A stretch of DNA of 64,000 bases from positions 1 through 64,000 of the forward strand of contig CALWYF010000003.1 of the NCBI GenBank assembly GCA_944385705.1. The letters are read 5' to 3'. Both the position numbers and the translations under genes were made by a program. Numbering within the stretch: position 1 is the first letter of the stretch; each line of letters starts with the position of its first letter. Shown here piece after piece: positions 24,807 to 33,538 of this stretch. This DNA comes from an uncultured Oscillospiraceae bacterium (GTDB lineage Bacteria > Bacillota > Clostridia > Oscillospirales > Oscillospiraceae). The notes beneath the pieces are model-generated. The model made no database searches. It had not been told where the DNA came from and saw only the letters and a list, made by a program, of their open reading frames with translations.

Positions 24807-26885
24807 TTGAAACCAAACCGCAACCGGACCCGTGACCTTGGCTTTTATGTGCTGCTGATGGTGATAATGATACTGGTCATCTTCACCATGACGGGAGACA
24901 ATGAGGGCAACAAGGTAGAGAGCTACTCCGAACTGGTAGGCCTGTTCCAGGAGGAGAAGGTACAGTATTTTGAAACTGAAGGCAACCTCATAAAGCTGAA
25001 GGTGAGGACCGACGATCCCGTGACCCCTGTGGAGGAGATGAGCTACGACCTCTACAGCTTCAGCGTTTTCTATGAGGATTTCAAAGATCTTATAGCCCAG
25101 CAGCTTGAATCCGGAGTGCTGGAGGGTTACGACTATAAGGAAGGCTTTGTGGTGCCCTGGTGGGCAAGCTTCCTGCCCTACCTCATCATCATGGGGGCGG
25201 CAATGGCCCTGTGGTATGTGATGATGAACAAGGCCGGCGGCGGCGCCGGCGGGGTGGCCCGCTTCTCCAAGGCCCGTACCCGTCTGGGCAGCGAGGAGAA
25301 GAACAAGAAGACCTTTGCCGATGTGGCCGGATGTGACGAGGAAAAGGAAGAGCTGTCGGAGATAGTGGACTTTCTGAAAAATCCCAAGGCCTACACGGAT
25401 ATGGGCGCCCGCATTCCCAAGGGCGTGCTGCTGGTGGGCCCTCCGGGCACCGGTAAGACTCTGCTGGCCAAGGCCGTGGCAGGAGAGGCGGGAGTGCAGT
25501 TCCTGTCCATCTCCGGCTCCGACTTTGTGGAGCTCTATGTGGGCGTGGGCGCAGGCCGTGTCCGGGACCTCTTTGATCAGGCCAAGAAAGTGGCTCCCGC
25601 CATCATCTTCATAGATGAGATAGACGCCGTGGGCCGTCAGCGCGGCAGCGGTCTGGGAGGCGGACACGATGAGCGTGAGCAGACTCTGAACCAGCTGCTG
25701 GTGGAGATGGACGGCTTCGGCAGCAACGAAGGCGTCATCGTAATGGCGGCCACCAACCGGGCGGACATTCTGGATAATGCCCTGCTGCGTCCCGGCCGCT
25801 TCGACCGCCAGGTCTATGTGGGTCTGCCGGATATCCGGGGCCGCGAGGCCATATTGAAGATACATTCCAGAGGCAAGCAGCTGGCCGAGGATGTGGACCT
25901 CAACTCCATAGCCAAGGGCACTCCCGGCTTTGCCGGCGCCGACCTGGAGAACCTGATGAATGAGGCCGCACTGCTGGCAGTGCGCCGCCGTCACCGCTTC
26001 ATCAATATGGAAGATATAGACGAGGCCATACTGAAGGTGCAGATGGGCCCGGAGAAGAAGAGCCGGAAGATGAGCGATAAGGCCAGAAAGCTTACCGCCT
26101 ATCATGAGTCGGGCCATGCTGTGGCAGCTCACTTCCTGGAGCATGTGGACCCGGTACACTATATAACCATTATCCCCAGAGGCCCGGCCGGCGGCTTTAC
26201 TCTTGTCAGACCTCAGGAGGACCGGGAGTCCTTTATGTCCAAGTCCGAGATGTTTGAAGAGATCGTCATGGCTCTGGGCGGCAGAATGGCCGAGAAGCTA
26301 TTCCTGGACGATATATCCACCGGAGCTTCCGGGGATATACAGCAGGCCAGTTCCCTGGCCAGGGATATGGTCATGCGCTATGGTATGAGCGACCGTCTGG
26401 GACCCATATCCTATGACAACTCCGGCCACAGTATCTTTATCGGCCGGGACTTCGGCCAGACCAAGAGCTACTCCGAAGAGACCGCCGGTATAATAGATGA
26501 AGAAGTTAAGGCCATCTTTGACAAGGCCAGTGAAATCTGCGCCGGTATACTCACTGAGCACGCCGAACAGCTGAAGGCTATAGCCGAGTACCTGCTGGAG
26601 AATGAGACCATGGAGGCCGAGGAGTTCAACTACTACTTCCAGCACGGGGAGTTCATGCCTATCAGCCCCAAGGCTGCCAGAGAGGCCCGGAATGACGACA
26701 CCATTGAGCGCCCCGCCCGCAAGATCTCCATGATAGACGGCTACGCCCAGGAGAAGGGCCAGACTCAGGAGAAGGCTTCTGAGGACCAGGCGGAGGCCAA
26801 GGCTGAGGAAACCGAGACCCAGCCTCAGGAGACCGCTTCTTCCGAGGCCGGTCAGAGTGAGAGCGCTGAGGACAAGAAGGACTGA
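24807..26885 (+). CDS. ftsH: ATP-dependent zinc metalloprotease FtsH
   Basis: 692 residues. The only usable start is the TTG at 24807, because an in-frame TGA lies at 24786. Two membrane helices (about 11-28 and 118-140) flank an extracytoplasmic domain. The AAA module has Walker A G-P-P-G-T-G-K-T (211-218), [10 protein letters not shown] and an arginine-finger region; the zinc site is H-E-S-G-H (H433, H437). It degrades misfolded membrane proteins and regulators. The last 60 residues are a Glu/Gln/Thr/Ala-rich, low-complexity tail longer than usual. Confidence 0.96.
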   Translation: MKPNRNRTRDLGFYVLLMVIMILVIFTMTGDNEGNKVESYSELVGLFQEEKVQYFETEGNLIKLKVRTDDPVTPVEEMSYDLYSFSVFYEDFKDLIAQQLESGVLEGYDYKEGFVVPWWASFLPYLIIMGAAMALWYVMMNKAGGGAGGVARFSKARTRLGSEEKNKKTFADVAGCDEEKEELSEIVDFLKNPKAYTDMGARIPKGVLLVGPPGTGKTLLAKAVAGEAGVQFLSISGSDFVELYVGVGAGRVRDLFDQAKKVAPAIIFIDEIDAVGRQRGSGLGGGHDEREQTLNQLLVEMDGFGSNEGVIVMAATNRADILDNALLRPGRFDRQVYVGLPDIRGREAILKIHSRGKQLAEDVDLNSIAKGTPGFAGADLENLMNEAALLAVRRRHRFINMEDIDEAILKVQMGPEKKSRKMSDKARKLTAYHESGHAVAAHFLEHVDPVHYITIIPRGPAGGFTLVRPQEDRESFMSKSEMFEEIVMALGGRMAEKLFLDDISTGASGDIQQASSLARDMVMRYGMSDRLGPISYDNSGHSIFIGRDFGQTKSYSEETAGIIDEEVKAIFDKASEICAGILTEHAEQLKAIAEYLLENETMEAEEFNYYFQHGEFMPISPKAAREARNDDTIERPARKISMIDGYAQEKGQTQEKASEDQAEAKAEETETQPQETASSEAGQSESAEDKKD

Positions 26886-26912
26886 GCAGCCCGGAAAACC
26901 CAATAAAATGCA

Positions 26913-26946
26913 AAAAGAGCTTTCGCAACTTTTGCGAAAGCTCTTT
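26913..26946. terminator. Terminator after ftsH
   Basis: AAAAGAGCTTTCGCAA, short loop, TTGCGAAAGCTCTTTT: 15-16-bp stem with T-run on plus and A-run on the other side. It separates ftsH from the converging minus-strand gene. Confidence 0.85.
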
Positions 26947-26972
26947 TAATATGTTCCGTAATATTAAGGAGA

Positions 26973-27344
26973 TTATCTCTTCCGGGTCTTGAAAAGTCCC
27001 AGTATACCCAGAATAAGCAGGGTGGAGAATATCACAAGCACCGGCCAGTTGGGGCCGGAGCTGCCGACGTAAATGGCCGTAGGGCCGTCGGCTCCGCCAA
27101 TAATGCTGCCGGCCGCCCGGCTGAGATAGAGCCCGGTGAAAAAGCCGTGGAGCCGGGGCAGCAGCTGTATCAGCAGACCAACACAGGCCGCAGCCAGAAT
27201 GGCTATGGACAGAGCACGGCGCAGGCGCCGGTTCTTCTCTATCTGTTCTGCCAAGCTGGAGTTCAGCTCCTGGAGCTTCTCTGCCAGTTCCTCCTGACTG
27301 AGCCCTGCTGCGCTGCGCAGTCTCTTTATGTTGTCACTAAGCAT
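26973..27344 (-). CDS. Small membrane protein: XRE-like N-terminus plus GGADGPT motif
   Basis: 123 residues from the ATG at 27344; an upstream start at 27428 would add 28 poorly conserved residues. Residues 1-28 (M-L-S-D-N-I-K-R-L-R, G-L-S-Q-E-E-L-A-E-K-L) are the first helices of a Cro/CI HTH, but the recognition helix is absent and a charged coiled stretch follows. A membrane helix (about 48-66), then S-I-I-G-G-A-D-G-P-T-A-I-Y-V (about 82-95), then a second helix (about 99-118). G-G-A-D-G-P-T is the signature around the sodium-binding Asp of OadB/GcdB/MmdB decarboxylase beta subunits. No decarboxylase genes are nearby. Function unknown. Confidence 0.6.
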   Translation of the reverse strand: MLSDNIKRLRSAAGLSQEELAEKLQELNSSLAEQIEKNRRLRRALSIAILAAACVGLLIQLLPRLHGFFTGLYLSRAAGSIIGGADGPTAIYVGSSGPNWPVLVIFSTLLILGILGLFKTRKR

Positions 27345-27430
27345 GAAAAAAACAACCCCCTTCCTGCTGCCGATTATATATCCTAGGGGCAGGAGAGGGC
27401 AAGCAACGGAAATTAACAGGCAGAGCAAAC

Positions 27431-27453
27431 GCCCCGGAGCCTGGCTCCGGGGC
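27431..27453. terminator. GC-rich hairpin between two minus-strand genes
   Basis: GCCCCGGAGC / GCTCCGGGGC with a 3-base loop, just after the stop of the exported-protein gene at 27465 on minus. No clear U-run on that strand. Confidence 0.5.
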
Positions 27454-27464
27454 TTTGAAAATAC

Positions 27465-28100
27465 TCAGACTATCTGGGCCATGAATTCCACATCCTCCGG
27501 TAAGAGGCGGTCGGGACTGTACAGCAGGGCGTTTACACAGCCATCCTCCAGCCGGTTGCTGTAGTTTGCCCGGAAAGTAATCCAGCTGCCGGTCTCAAAA
27601 TATGGAAAGTTCTGGAGATTGTGTATCTCCACCCCCTGGGTCTCCTGGCAATCCCCGGAGCCGAAGACTTGCTGAAGGCTGAGAATGCGATCCTTTTCCA
27701 GGTCGTACCAGTATTGTATGTACATCTCGTCCCCGCTGCCGCCAGGGTCAGGACGCATGTAGACCCCTTCCAGCTTCACGTAGCCCTCCGGCAGACTGCC
27801 GAAGGCGGCCAGGTCCCCGGGCTGGACTTGCTGATAGCCGTCCTCCTCCAGCCGAGCTGACAGATAGTCCCTAAGCTCCTGCTCCGTCTCAAAGGGAGGC
27901 GGCACAGGAGAAGCGGTGGGGGGAATGGACTGGGGGGTGTAGGGGGGCAGGGTGACGGACACCGGCTGAACTTCTTCAACGGAGGAGCTCAGGGCGGAAA
28001 CCGGAGGCGTTTCATCTAGGGAGGGCATGAAGGCTCTGAAAGCCAGCAGCGCCGCCAGCACCGCCAGCATACTTATGCCTGCTCTCAAAAGCTGCTTCAT
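27465..28100 (-). CDS. Exported or membrane-anchored protein of unknown function
   Basis: 211 residues. A signal or anchor helix (about 6-25) is followed by a Pro/Ser/Thr-rich linker (about 30-70) and a compact domain with Y-I-Q-Y-W-Y-D-L and a final E-F-M-A-Q-I-V. There is no lipobox cysteine. The linker suggests a domain held off the membrane within the wall. No family recognised. Start ATG at 28100 follows GGAGGAGTTCCCCT. Confidence 0.65.
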   Translation of the reverse strand: MKQLLRAGISMLAVLAALLAFRAFMPSLDETPPVSALSSSVEEVQPVSVTLPPYTPQSIPPTASPVPPPFETEQELRDYLSARLEEDGYQQVQPGDLAAFGSLPEGYVKLEGVYMRPDPGGSGDEMYIQYWYDLEKDRILSLQQVFGSGDCQETQGVEIHNLQNFPYFETGSWITFRANYSNRLEDGCVNALLYSPDRLLPEDVEFMAQIV

Positions 28101-28221
28101 AGGGGAACTCCTCCTTCCTGTTTAAAAGTATAAGCCCGACTCAGGTGAAAAACAAGTCGAAATCCGGGGGGAAACCGGGGGAAATAGTTAAAAACAAGTA
28201 CAAGGAAAAGGCGGATAGCTA

Positions 28222-28250
28222 TTGAGAATTTCCGCCGCTTCTGCTATAAT
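28222..28250 (+). promoter_or_regulatory. Promoter of ychF
   Basis: TTGAGA (28222-28227), 17 bases, TATAAT (28245-28250), 60 bases ahead of the ychF ATG. Confidence 0.7.
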
Positions 28251-28310
28251 ACCCTGGCAAATGAAGAAAGGCAGCCGCTTCGACGGTTGATAAAAGGAGC
28301 CATAGATAAA

Positions 28311-29402
28311 ATGAAATTAGGTATCGTCGGTCTGCCCAATGTGGGCAAGTCCACACTTTTCAACGCCATAACCAATGCGGGAGCCCAGGCGGCAAACTTC
28401 CCCTTCTGCACCATAGAGCCCAACGTGGGCATGGTCACCGTGCCCGACTCCCGGCTGGACTATCTGGCAAAGCTGTATGAGCCCAAGAAATATACCCCTG
28501 CCGTCATTGAGTTCGTGGATATAGCGGGCCTGGTGAAGGGCGCCTCCAAGGGCGAGGGCCTGGGAAACAAGTTCCTGGGCAATATCCGTTCCACCGATGC
28601 CATAATCCATGTGGTGCGCTGCTTTGACGACGATAACGTCATCCATGTGGAGGGCAGCACCGACCCCAGAAGGGATATTGAGATAATCGACCTGGAGCTC
28701 ATTATGGCTGACCTGGAGATGGTGGAGCGGCGCATTGACAAGGCCGCAAAGGCCGCCAAGGGGGACAAGAAGTTCCTCCACGAGGAGGAGGTCTTCAAGG
28801 CCCTGCGGGACCATCTCAACGAGGGCAAGAGCGCCCGGAGCTTTGACTGCGACAAGGACGATATGGAGCTCATCATGACTTCCGACCTGCTGACTATAAA
28901 GCCCATCATCTATGCCGCCAATATGGATGAAGAGGGCATAGCAAATTATGAGGTCAACCCCTACTACCAGGCAGTGGCGGAGATAGCGGCGGCGGAGAAT
29001 GCCCAGGTGCTGCCCATCTGCGCCAAGGTGGAAGAGGAGATCGCCCAGCTGGATGCGGAGGACCGGCAGATGTTCCTGGAGGAGCTGGGACTGAAGGAGT
29101 CCGGCCTGGACAGAATGATAAAATGCTCCTACTCCCTGCTGGGGCTCATTTCCTTCCTCACCTGCGGCAGCGACGAGTGCCGGGCCTGGACCATCAAGAA
29201 GGGCACCAAGGCCCCTCAGGCCGCCGGCAAGATCCACTCCGACTTTGAGCGGGGCTTCATCCGGGCGGAGATAGTGGCCTTCAAGGACCTGGAGTCTTGC
29301 GGCAGCATGGCTGCTGCAAAGGAGAAAGGCCTGGTGCGCAGTGAGGGCAAGGACTATGTGATGAACGACGGGGACGTTACCCTCTTCCGCTTTAACGTAT
29401 GA
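28311..29402 (+). CDS. ychF: Redox-regulated ATPase YchF (OLA1 family)
   Basis: 363 residues, full length. Obg-related P-loop protein that prefers ATP over GTP and binds ribosomes, linked to stress response. Walker A G-L-P-N-V-G-K-S-T (residues 6-14), G3-like D-I-A-G-L-V-K-G and the altered G4 N-M-D-E typical of YchF are visible; a TGS domain occupies the C-terminal 85 residues. The ATG at 28311 gives the canonical M-K-L-G-I-V-G start. Its stop overlaps the next ATG (ATGA). Confidence 0.96.
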   Translation: MKLGIVGLPNVGKSTLFNAITNAGAQAANFPFCTIEPNVGMVTVPDSRLDYLAKLYEPKKYTPAVIEFVDIAGLVKGASKGEGLGNKFLGNIRSTDAIIHVVRCFDDDNVIHVEGSTDPRRDIEIIDLELIMADLEMVERRIDKAAKAAKGDKKFLHEEEVFKALRDHLNEGKSARSFDCDKDDMELIMTSDLLTIKPIIYAANMDEEGIANYEVNPYYQAVAEIAAAENAQVLPICAKVEEEIAQLDAEDRQMFLEELGLKESGLDRMIKCSYSLLGLISFLTCGSDECRAWTIKKGTKAPQAAGKIHSDFERGFIRAEIVAFKDLESCGSMAAAKEKGLVRSEGKDYVMNDGDVTLFRFNV

Positions 29403-30034
29403 GTTACATAGAAGCAGTTGAGCTCGTGGGTATAGCGGCCTTCGCCGTGTGCGGAGCCATGCCCGCCATAGACAAGGGAGCGGACGTCTTCGGAGTGCTT
29501 TTCCTGGCTGTGGTCACCGCCCTGGGGGGCGGGGTCATCCGGGACATGATGCTGGGCTATCTTCCGCCCAGAATGTTCACCAGCTATACATACATACTTG
29601 TAGCCCTCATCACCAGCTTTATCGTGTTTCTGGACGCCTATAAACGCCGGGAGAGCTATGAGCACCACAAGGCCAGGCTGGACAGCATAGCCAACGTCTT
29701 TGACGCTCTGGGCCTGGCGGTGTTCACCGTGTCCGGCGTGAACATGTCCATCGACCAGTGCGGCATGGGCAATCCCCTGCTGCTGGTGCTGCTGGGCATG
29801 ACCACCGGCGTAGGGGGCGGAATGCTCCGGGACGTGCTGACAAATACCATGCCCGCCGTGCTGAGAAAGCGCATATACGCCATAGCCTCCATGAGCGGGG
29901 CACTGCTGTACTATGTGCTGCTGCGCCTGGACGTCCATGAGGTAGCATCGGCTCTGGCGGCAATGGGGCTGATATTTGCCCTGCGCATCCTGGCCACGGT
30001 GTATAAATGGAACCTGCCGAAGGTGAAAATGTGA
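29399..30034 (+). CDS. Trimeric intracellular cation (TRIC) channel family protein
   Basis: 211 residues with seven predicted membrane helices in two tandem repeats. Each repeat carries the glycine-rich family motif: G-G-G-V-I-R-D-M-M-L-G near residue 40-50 and G-V-G-G-G-M-L-R-D-V-L near 138-148. Formerly UPF0126 (YadS/YicG). Prokaryotic TRIC proteins form potassium-permeable trimers. Start overlaps the ychF stop by 4 bases, so it is translated with ychF. Confidence 0.9.
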   Translation: MSYIEAVELVGIAAFAVCGAMPAIDKGADVFGVLFLAVVTALGGGVIRDMMLGYLPPRMFTSYTYILVALITSFIVFLDAYKRRESYEHHKARLDSIANVFDALGLAVFTVSGVNMSIDQCGMGNPLLLVLLGMTTGVGGGMLRDVLTNTMPAVLRKRIYAIASMSGALLYYVLLRLDVHEVASALAAMGLIFALRILATVYKWNLPKVKM

Positions 30035-30065
30035 TGTTTCCCAGCCTTTGGCAGTCAAAAAGCCA

Positions 30066-30094
30066 TTGACAGAGGGCCGGGCCGGTGATATGAT
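30066..30094 (+). promoter_or_regulatory. Promoter of the thrS T-box transcript
   Basis: TTGACA (30066-30071), 17 bases, TATGAT (30089-30094). Transcription would begin near 30101, at the start of the leader. Confidence 0.75.
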
Positions 30095-30101
30095 TACAGG
30101 G

Positions 30102-30330
30102 CCTGAGATAATATAAAGGCTGTGACGGAGAAAGCGGACACCGAATACGCACAGAGAGGACGGCCCAGGCTGCAAGCTGCCCCGGATAGGTGTCGATGCT
30201 ACCGCTCCTGAGCCGGCGGATGAACATACTAAGTCCGCCCGTCTGGCATGCGTTACAGTGCCATGAGTTAAAAATCAAGGTGGAACCGTGCATTACGCAC
30301 CCTTGGCATTTGCCGAGGGTGCTTATCTTT
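30102..30330 (+). promoter_or_regulatory. T-box riboswitch leader, threonine-specific
   Basis: The T-box bases AAGGTGGAACCGTG lie at 30277-30290, followed by a 12-bp terminator (30297-30322, GCACCCTTGGCA with its complement) and the U-run TTATCTTTTT. The upstream arm holds Stem I, with an ACC triplet (30140-30142) in G-G-A-C-A-C-C-G-A-A that fits a threonine specifier, and AGAGAGG at 30152-30158 as in the AG-bulge region. Uncharged tRNA-Thr(GGU) would bind specifier and T-box to form the antiterminator and allow thrS expression. This fills the gene-free stretch 30035-30350. Confidence 0.9.
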
Positions 30331-30350
30331 TTATAAGGAGGAATATTAGA

Positions 30351-32105
30351 ATGGACGAGAATAAGTACAGTTTTGAAAATGAGGAATACCGCCGCACCTA
30401 TTGGCACACCTGCTCCCACATCCTGGCTCAGGCTGTAAAGCGCCTGTACCCGGAGGTGAAGCTGGCCATAGGCCCTTCCATAGACAACGGCTTTTACTAT
30501 GATATGGATTCTCCCTTCCCCTTCACCCCGGAGATAATGGAAAACATCGAGGCGGAGATGCGGAAGATCTGCAAGGAGAAGCTGAAGCTGGAGCGCTTTG
30601 AGCTGCCCCGGGAGGAGGCTATAAAGTTCATGGAGGAGAAGGGCGAGCCCTACAAGGTGGAGCTCATCAACGACCTGCCTGAGGACGCCCACATCAGCTT
30701 CTACCGCCAGGGCGAGTTCACCGACCTGTGCGCCGGCCCCCACCTGGATTCCACCGGCAGAGTCAAGGGCAACGCCATAAAGCTCACCGCCTGCAACAGC
30801 GCCTACTGGCGGGGCGACTCCAACCGCCAGACCCTCCAGCGCATCTACGGCGTGGCCTTCCCCAAGAAGGAGGAGCTGGACGCCTATCTCCAGCGCATCG
30901 AGGAGGCCAAGCGCCGGGACCACCGGAAGCTGGGCAAGGAGCTGGGATTGTTCATGCTCACCGACGAAGGCCCCGGCTTCCCCTTCTTCCTGCCCAAAGG
31001 CATGGTGCTGAAAAACACCCTTATCGACTACTGGCGTGAGGTCCACAAGCGCTACGGTTATGTGGAGGTATCCACCCCCATGATATTGAACCGCCATCTG
31101 TGGGAGACATCCGGCCACTGGTTCCACTACAAGCAGAACATGTACACCACCCTTATCGACGGTGAGGACTATGCCATAAAGCCCATGAACTGCCCCGGCG
31201 GCATGCTGGTTTACAAGTCCGAGCCCCATTCCTACAGGGACCTGCCCCTGAGAGTGGGCGAGCTGGGCGTGGTGCACCGCCATGAGCTCTCCGGCGCTCT
31301 CCACGGATTGTTCCGTGTCCGCTGCTTCACCCAGGACGATGCCCATATCTTCATGACCTGGGACCAGATGAAGGACGAGATAAAGAATGTTGTCCGCCTC
31401 TTCGACGAGGTATACTCCCTCTTTGAGCTGCCCTATGAGATTGAGCTGTCCACCATGCCCGAGGACCATATGGGTGATGAGAAGGACTGGGAGTTTGCCC
31501 AGGAGACTCTGAAAGAGGCCATCACCGAGATGGGCAAGAGCTATGTCATCAACGAGGGCGACGGAGCCTTCTACGGCCCCAAGCTGGACTTCCATCTCCA
31601 GGACTCTCTGGGCCGGACCTGGCAGTGCGGCACCATCCAGCTGGATATGCAGCTGCCTGAGCGCTTCGAGCTGGAGTACACCGGGGCCGACGGCGAGAAG
31701 CACCGCCCTGTCATGATACACCGGGTGGTCTTCGGCTCCATCGAACGCTTCATCGGCGTCATCACCGAGCACTATGCCGGAGCCTTCCCCGTGTGGCTCT
31801 CTCCCGTGCAGGTGAAGGTCATGCCCATAACCGACAGGACCGCAGACTACGCCAAGGAAGTGGCAAAGAAGCTGGATGAGCTGGGTGTGCGGGTGGAGAC
31901 CGACCTGCGCAATGAGAAGATAGGCTATAAGATCCGCGAGGCCCAGATGCAGAAGATACCCTACATGCTGGTGGTTGGCGACCGTGAAGCCGAGGCAGGA
32001 GCCGTAGCTGTACGCACCAGAGCCGGCGTGGACATGGGTGCCATGCCCTTTGACGACTTCGCCGCCAAGGTCACCCAGGAGATCAAGGACAGAGTCAACA
32101 ACTGA
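30351..32105 (+). CDS. thrS: Threonyl-tRNA synthetase lacking the TGS (N1) domain
   Basis: 584 residues from the ATG at 30351 (ATAAGGAGGAATATTAGA ahead). It starts directly at the editing domain, whose zinc-like H-x-x-x-H (H-T-C-S-H) and C-A-G-P-H motifs are intact, so mischarged Ser-tRNA-Thr can be cleared. Class II motif 2 is H-R-H-E-L-S-G-A-L-H-G-L-F-R-V-R, zinc-binding M-N-C-P-G, and motif 3 follows; the anticodon domain is at the C-terminus. Usual bacterial ThrRS is about 640 residues; the missing 60 are the TGS domain. Controlled by the T-box leader upstream. Confidence 0.95.
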   Translation: MDENKYSFENEEYRRTYWHTCSHILAQAVKRLYPEVKLAIGPSIDNGFYYDMDSPFPFTPEIMENIEAEMRKICKEKLKLERFELPREEAIKFMEEKGEPYKVELINDLPEDAHISFYRQGEFTDLCAGPHLDSTGRVKGNAIKLTACNSAYWRGDSNRQTLQRIYGVAFPKKEELDAYLQRIEEAKRRDHRKLGKELGLFMLTDEGPGFPFFLPKGMVLKNTLIDYWREVHKRYGYVEVSTPMILNRHLWETSGHWFHYKQNMYTTLIDGEDYAIKPMNCPGGMLVYKSEPHSYRDLPLRVGELGVVHRHELSGALHGLFRVRCFTQDDAHIFMTWDQMKDEIKNVVRLFDEVYSLFELPYEIELSTMPEDHMGDEKDWEFAQETLKEAITEMGKSYVINEGDGAFYGPKLDFHLQDSLGRTWQCGTIQLDMQLPERFELEYTGADGEKHRPVMIHRVVFGSIERFIGVITEHYAGAFPVWLSPVQVKVMPITDRTADYAKEVAKKLDELGVRVETDLRNEKIGYKIREAQMQKIPYMLVVGDREAEAGAVAVRTRAGVDMGAMPFDDFAAKVTQEIKDRVNN

Positions 32106-32126
32106 AAACCCATATCTGATACTCGA

Positions 32127-32159
32127 ACAGCGCCGGGACCTTTTCGGTCCCGGCGCTGT
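32127..32159. terminator. Bidirectional hairpin between thrS and the Nudix gene
   Basis: ACAGCGCCGGGACC, TTTTC loop, GGTCCCGGCGCTGT: 13-14-bp GC-rich stem between converging genes. It overlaps neither stop codon. Confidence 0.75.
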
Positions 32160-32161
32160 CT

Positions 32162-32722
32162 CTATATAGTCTCCAGTTTCTCATTCAGCTTTTTGTATAT
32201 CCTCTCCACGAACCAGGGCTCGGTGGAGACCTCCAGAGCCTGCTCCAGAGAGAACCAGGCCACGCCGCTGTTCTCTTCCCGGCAGATGTGGAGAGTTTCA
32301 CTTTCGTCGGCTTCCAGCAGGTAGGTCACGTTCATGTGCAGATGGCTGGGCACATATTCCCCGTGCTTTTCGTGGCCGTCTACGGTGAGCACTTCCAGTG
32401 AATAGATGTCCTCACTCAGGGGCCTGGGGTCCTTGACCCCGGTCTCCTCCCGAACCTCCCGCAGAGCCACCGCCAGCAGATCTTTCTCACCGTCGGCATG
32501 GCCGCCGGTCCAGGACCAGGAGTCAAAAATGCGGTGGTAGACCAGCAGGGTCTTAGTGCGCTGGGGATTCACTATCCATGCGGAGGCGGTCATGTGGGCG
32601 ATGAGATTGCTGCGGAGAAAGGCGTCTGCATTGCTGTCCAAAAAATTCAGAATCACCGCCTTGTCCCGCCGCTCCTGTTCGTTAAAGGGACGGTAGTTCT
32701 CTATATCTTCCCTGATTCCCAT
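32162..32722 (-). CDS. Nudix hydrolase
   Basis: 186 residues. The Nudix box reads G-G-H-A-D-G-E-K-D-L-L-A-V-A-L-R-E-V-R-E-E-T-G, with the R-E-V-R-E-E metal-binding core intact; the first conserved Glu is shifted by one (K at its usual place). Hydrolyses a nucleoside diphosphate linked to X; the subgroup resembles IPP-isomerase-like or ADP-ribose-type Nudix enzymes but the substrate is not clear. Last gene of the ahcY operon, 3 bases after the nitrilase gene. Confidence 0.88.
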   Translation of the reverse strand: MGIREDIENYRPFNEQERRDKAVILNFLDSNADAFLRSNLIAHMTASAWIVNPQRTKTLLVYHRIFDSWSWTGGHADGEKDLLAVALREVREETGVKDPRPLSEDIYSLEVLTVDGHEKHGEYVPSHLHMNVTYLLEADESETLHICREENSGVAWFSLEQALEVSTEPWFVERIYKKLNEKLETI

Positions 32723-32725
32723 CTC

Positions 32726-33538
32726 TCACTCCGCCACGGTGTATACATCCCGGCGCAGGTGCAGGAAGGTGGGCAGGGAGCGGCGCACCTCATCCACTCT
32801 GTCCAGGTCGATGTCGATGTAGAGTATCTGCTCTTTTTCGTCGCAGCTGGCAATAACATCGCCGAAGGGGTCGCATACGGTGGAGTGACCCCAGCAGGGA
32901 TAGCTGAATCCCTCGTAGCGGGCGGCGGAGGCCCCCACAATAAACAGCTCGTTATCCATGGCCCTTGCCCGCAGAGACAGCTCCCAATGGGTGGGACCGG
33001 TGGTGGTGTTGAACTGGGCGGGAAGGAATATCACTTTGGCTCCCCTTACCGCCATGGCCCGGAAAAGCTCAGGGAAGCGAAGGTCAAAGCACACGGCGCA
33101 GCCCATTTTCCCATATTCGGTGTCAAAGACTGTGACCTTTTCCCCGGGGGTGAAGGTGGAAGATTCCCTAAATCTCATGCCCGGCAGGTCCACGTCAAAG
33201 AGATGCACTTTCCTGTGGCGGGCTATCTGTCTGCCCTGACTGTCAAAGACGAAGCAGGTGTTGTATATGCGTCCCTCCTCGGTCTCGGGCACGGAGCCGC
33301 CCACCAGCAGCACGCCGAATTCCGCAGCCCATTGGGACATGGCGGAAACTGCCTCGTGGTGGCCCAGAGCGGCATATTTTTTAAAGTATTCCCTGGAGTA
33401 TGGGCAGTTCCACATCTCCGGCAGGACCACAATCTCGGCACCGTTGCCGGCGGCCTCAGCTATCATCCTGTAGGCCTTATCCATGGTTTGATGTTGGTCC
33501 AGCTCTGTCCTTATCTGACATACGGCAAGCTTTGGCAC
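32726..33538 (-). CDS. Carbon-nitrogen hydrolase, Nit2/omega-amidase-like
   Basis: 270 residues, single nitrilase domain. The Glu-Lys-Cys triad is visible: L-P-E-M-W (E41), R-K-V-H-L-F (K110), and C-F-D-L-R-F-P-E (Cys near 149). Start is GTG with GGAGG seven bases upstream, lying inside the end of the DUF1643 gene (28-base overlap). Nit2-type enzymes hydrolyse alpha-ketoglutaramate or alpha-ketosuccinamate, by-products of glutamine transaminases in methionine salvage. Its place in the ahcY operon fits that role, which remains an inference. Confidence 0.87.
   Translation of the reverse strand: MPKLAVCQIRTELDQHQTMDKAYRMIAEAAGNGAEIVVLPEMWNCPYSREYFKKYAALGHHEAVSAMSQWAAEFGVLLVGGSVPETEEGRIYNTCFVFDSQGRQIARHRKVHLFDVDLPGMRFRESSTFTPGEKVTVFDTEYGKMGCAVCFDLRFPELFRAMAVRGAKVIFLPAQFNTTTGPTHWELSLRARAMDNELFIVGASAARYEGFSYPCWGHSTVCDPFGDVIASCDEKEQILYIDIDLDRVDEVRRSLPTFLHLRRDVYTVAE

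Noticed and set aside
29724..31772. 682-codon antisense frame opposite thrS and the TRIC gene
   Set aside because: Shadow of thrS and the TRIC gene; it also runs through the T-box leader and has no recognisable motif.
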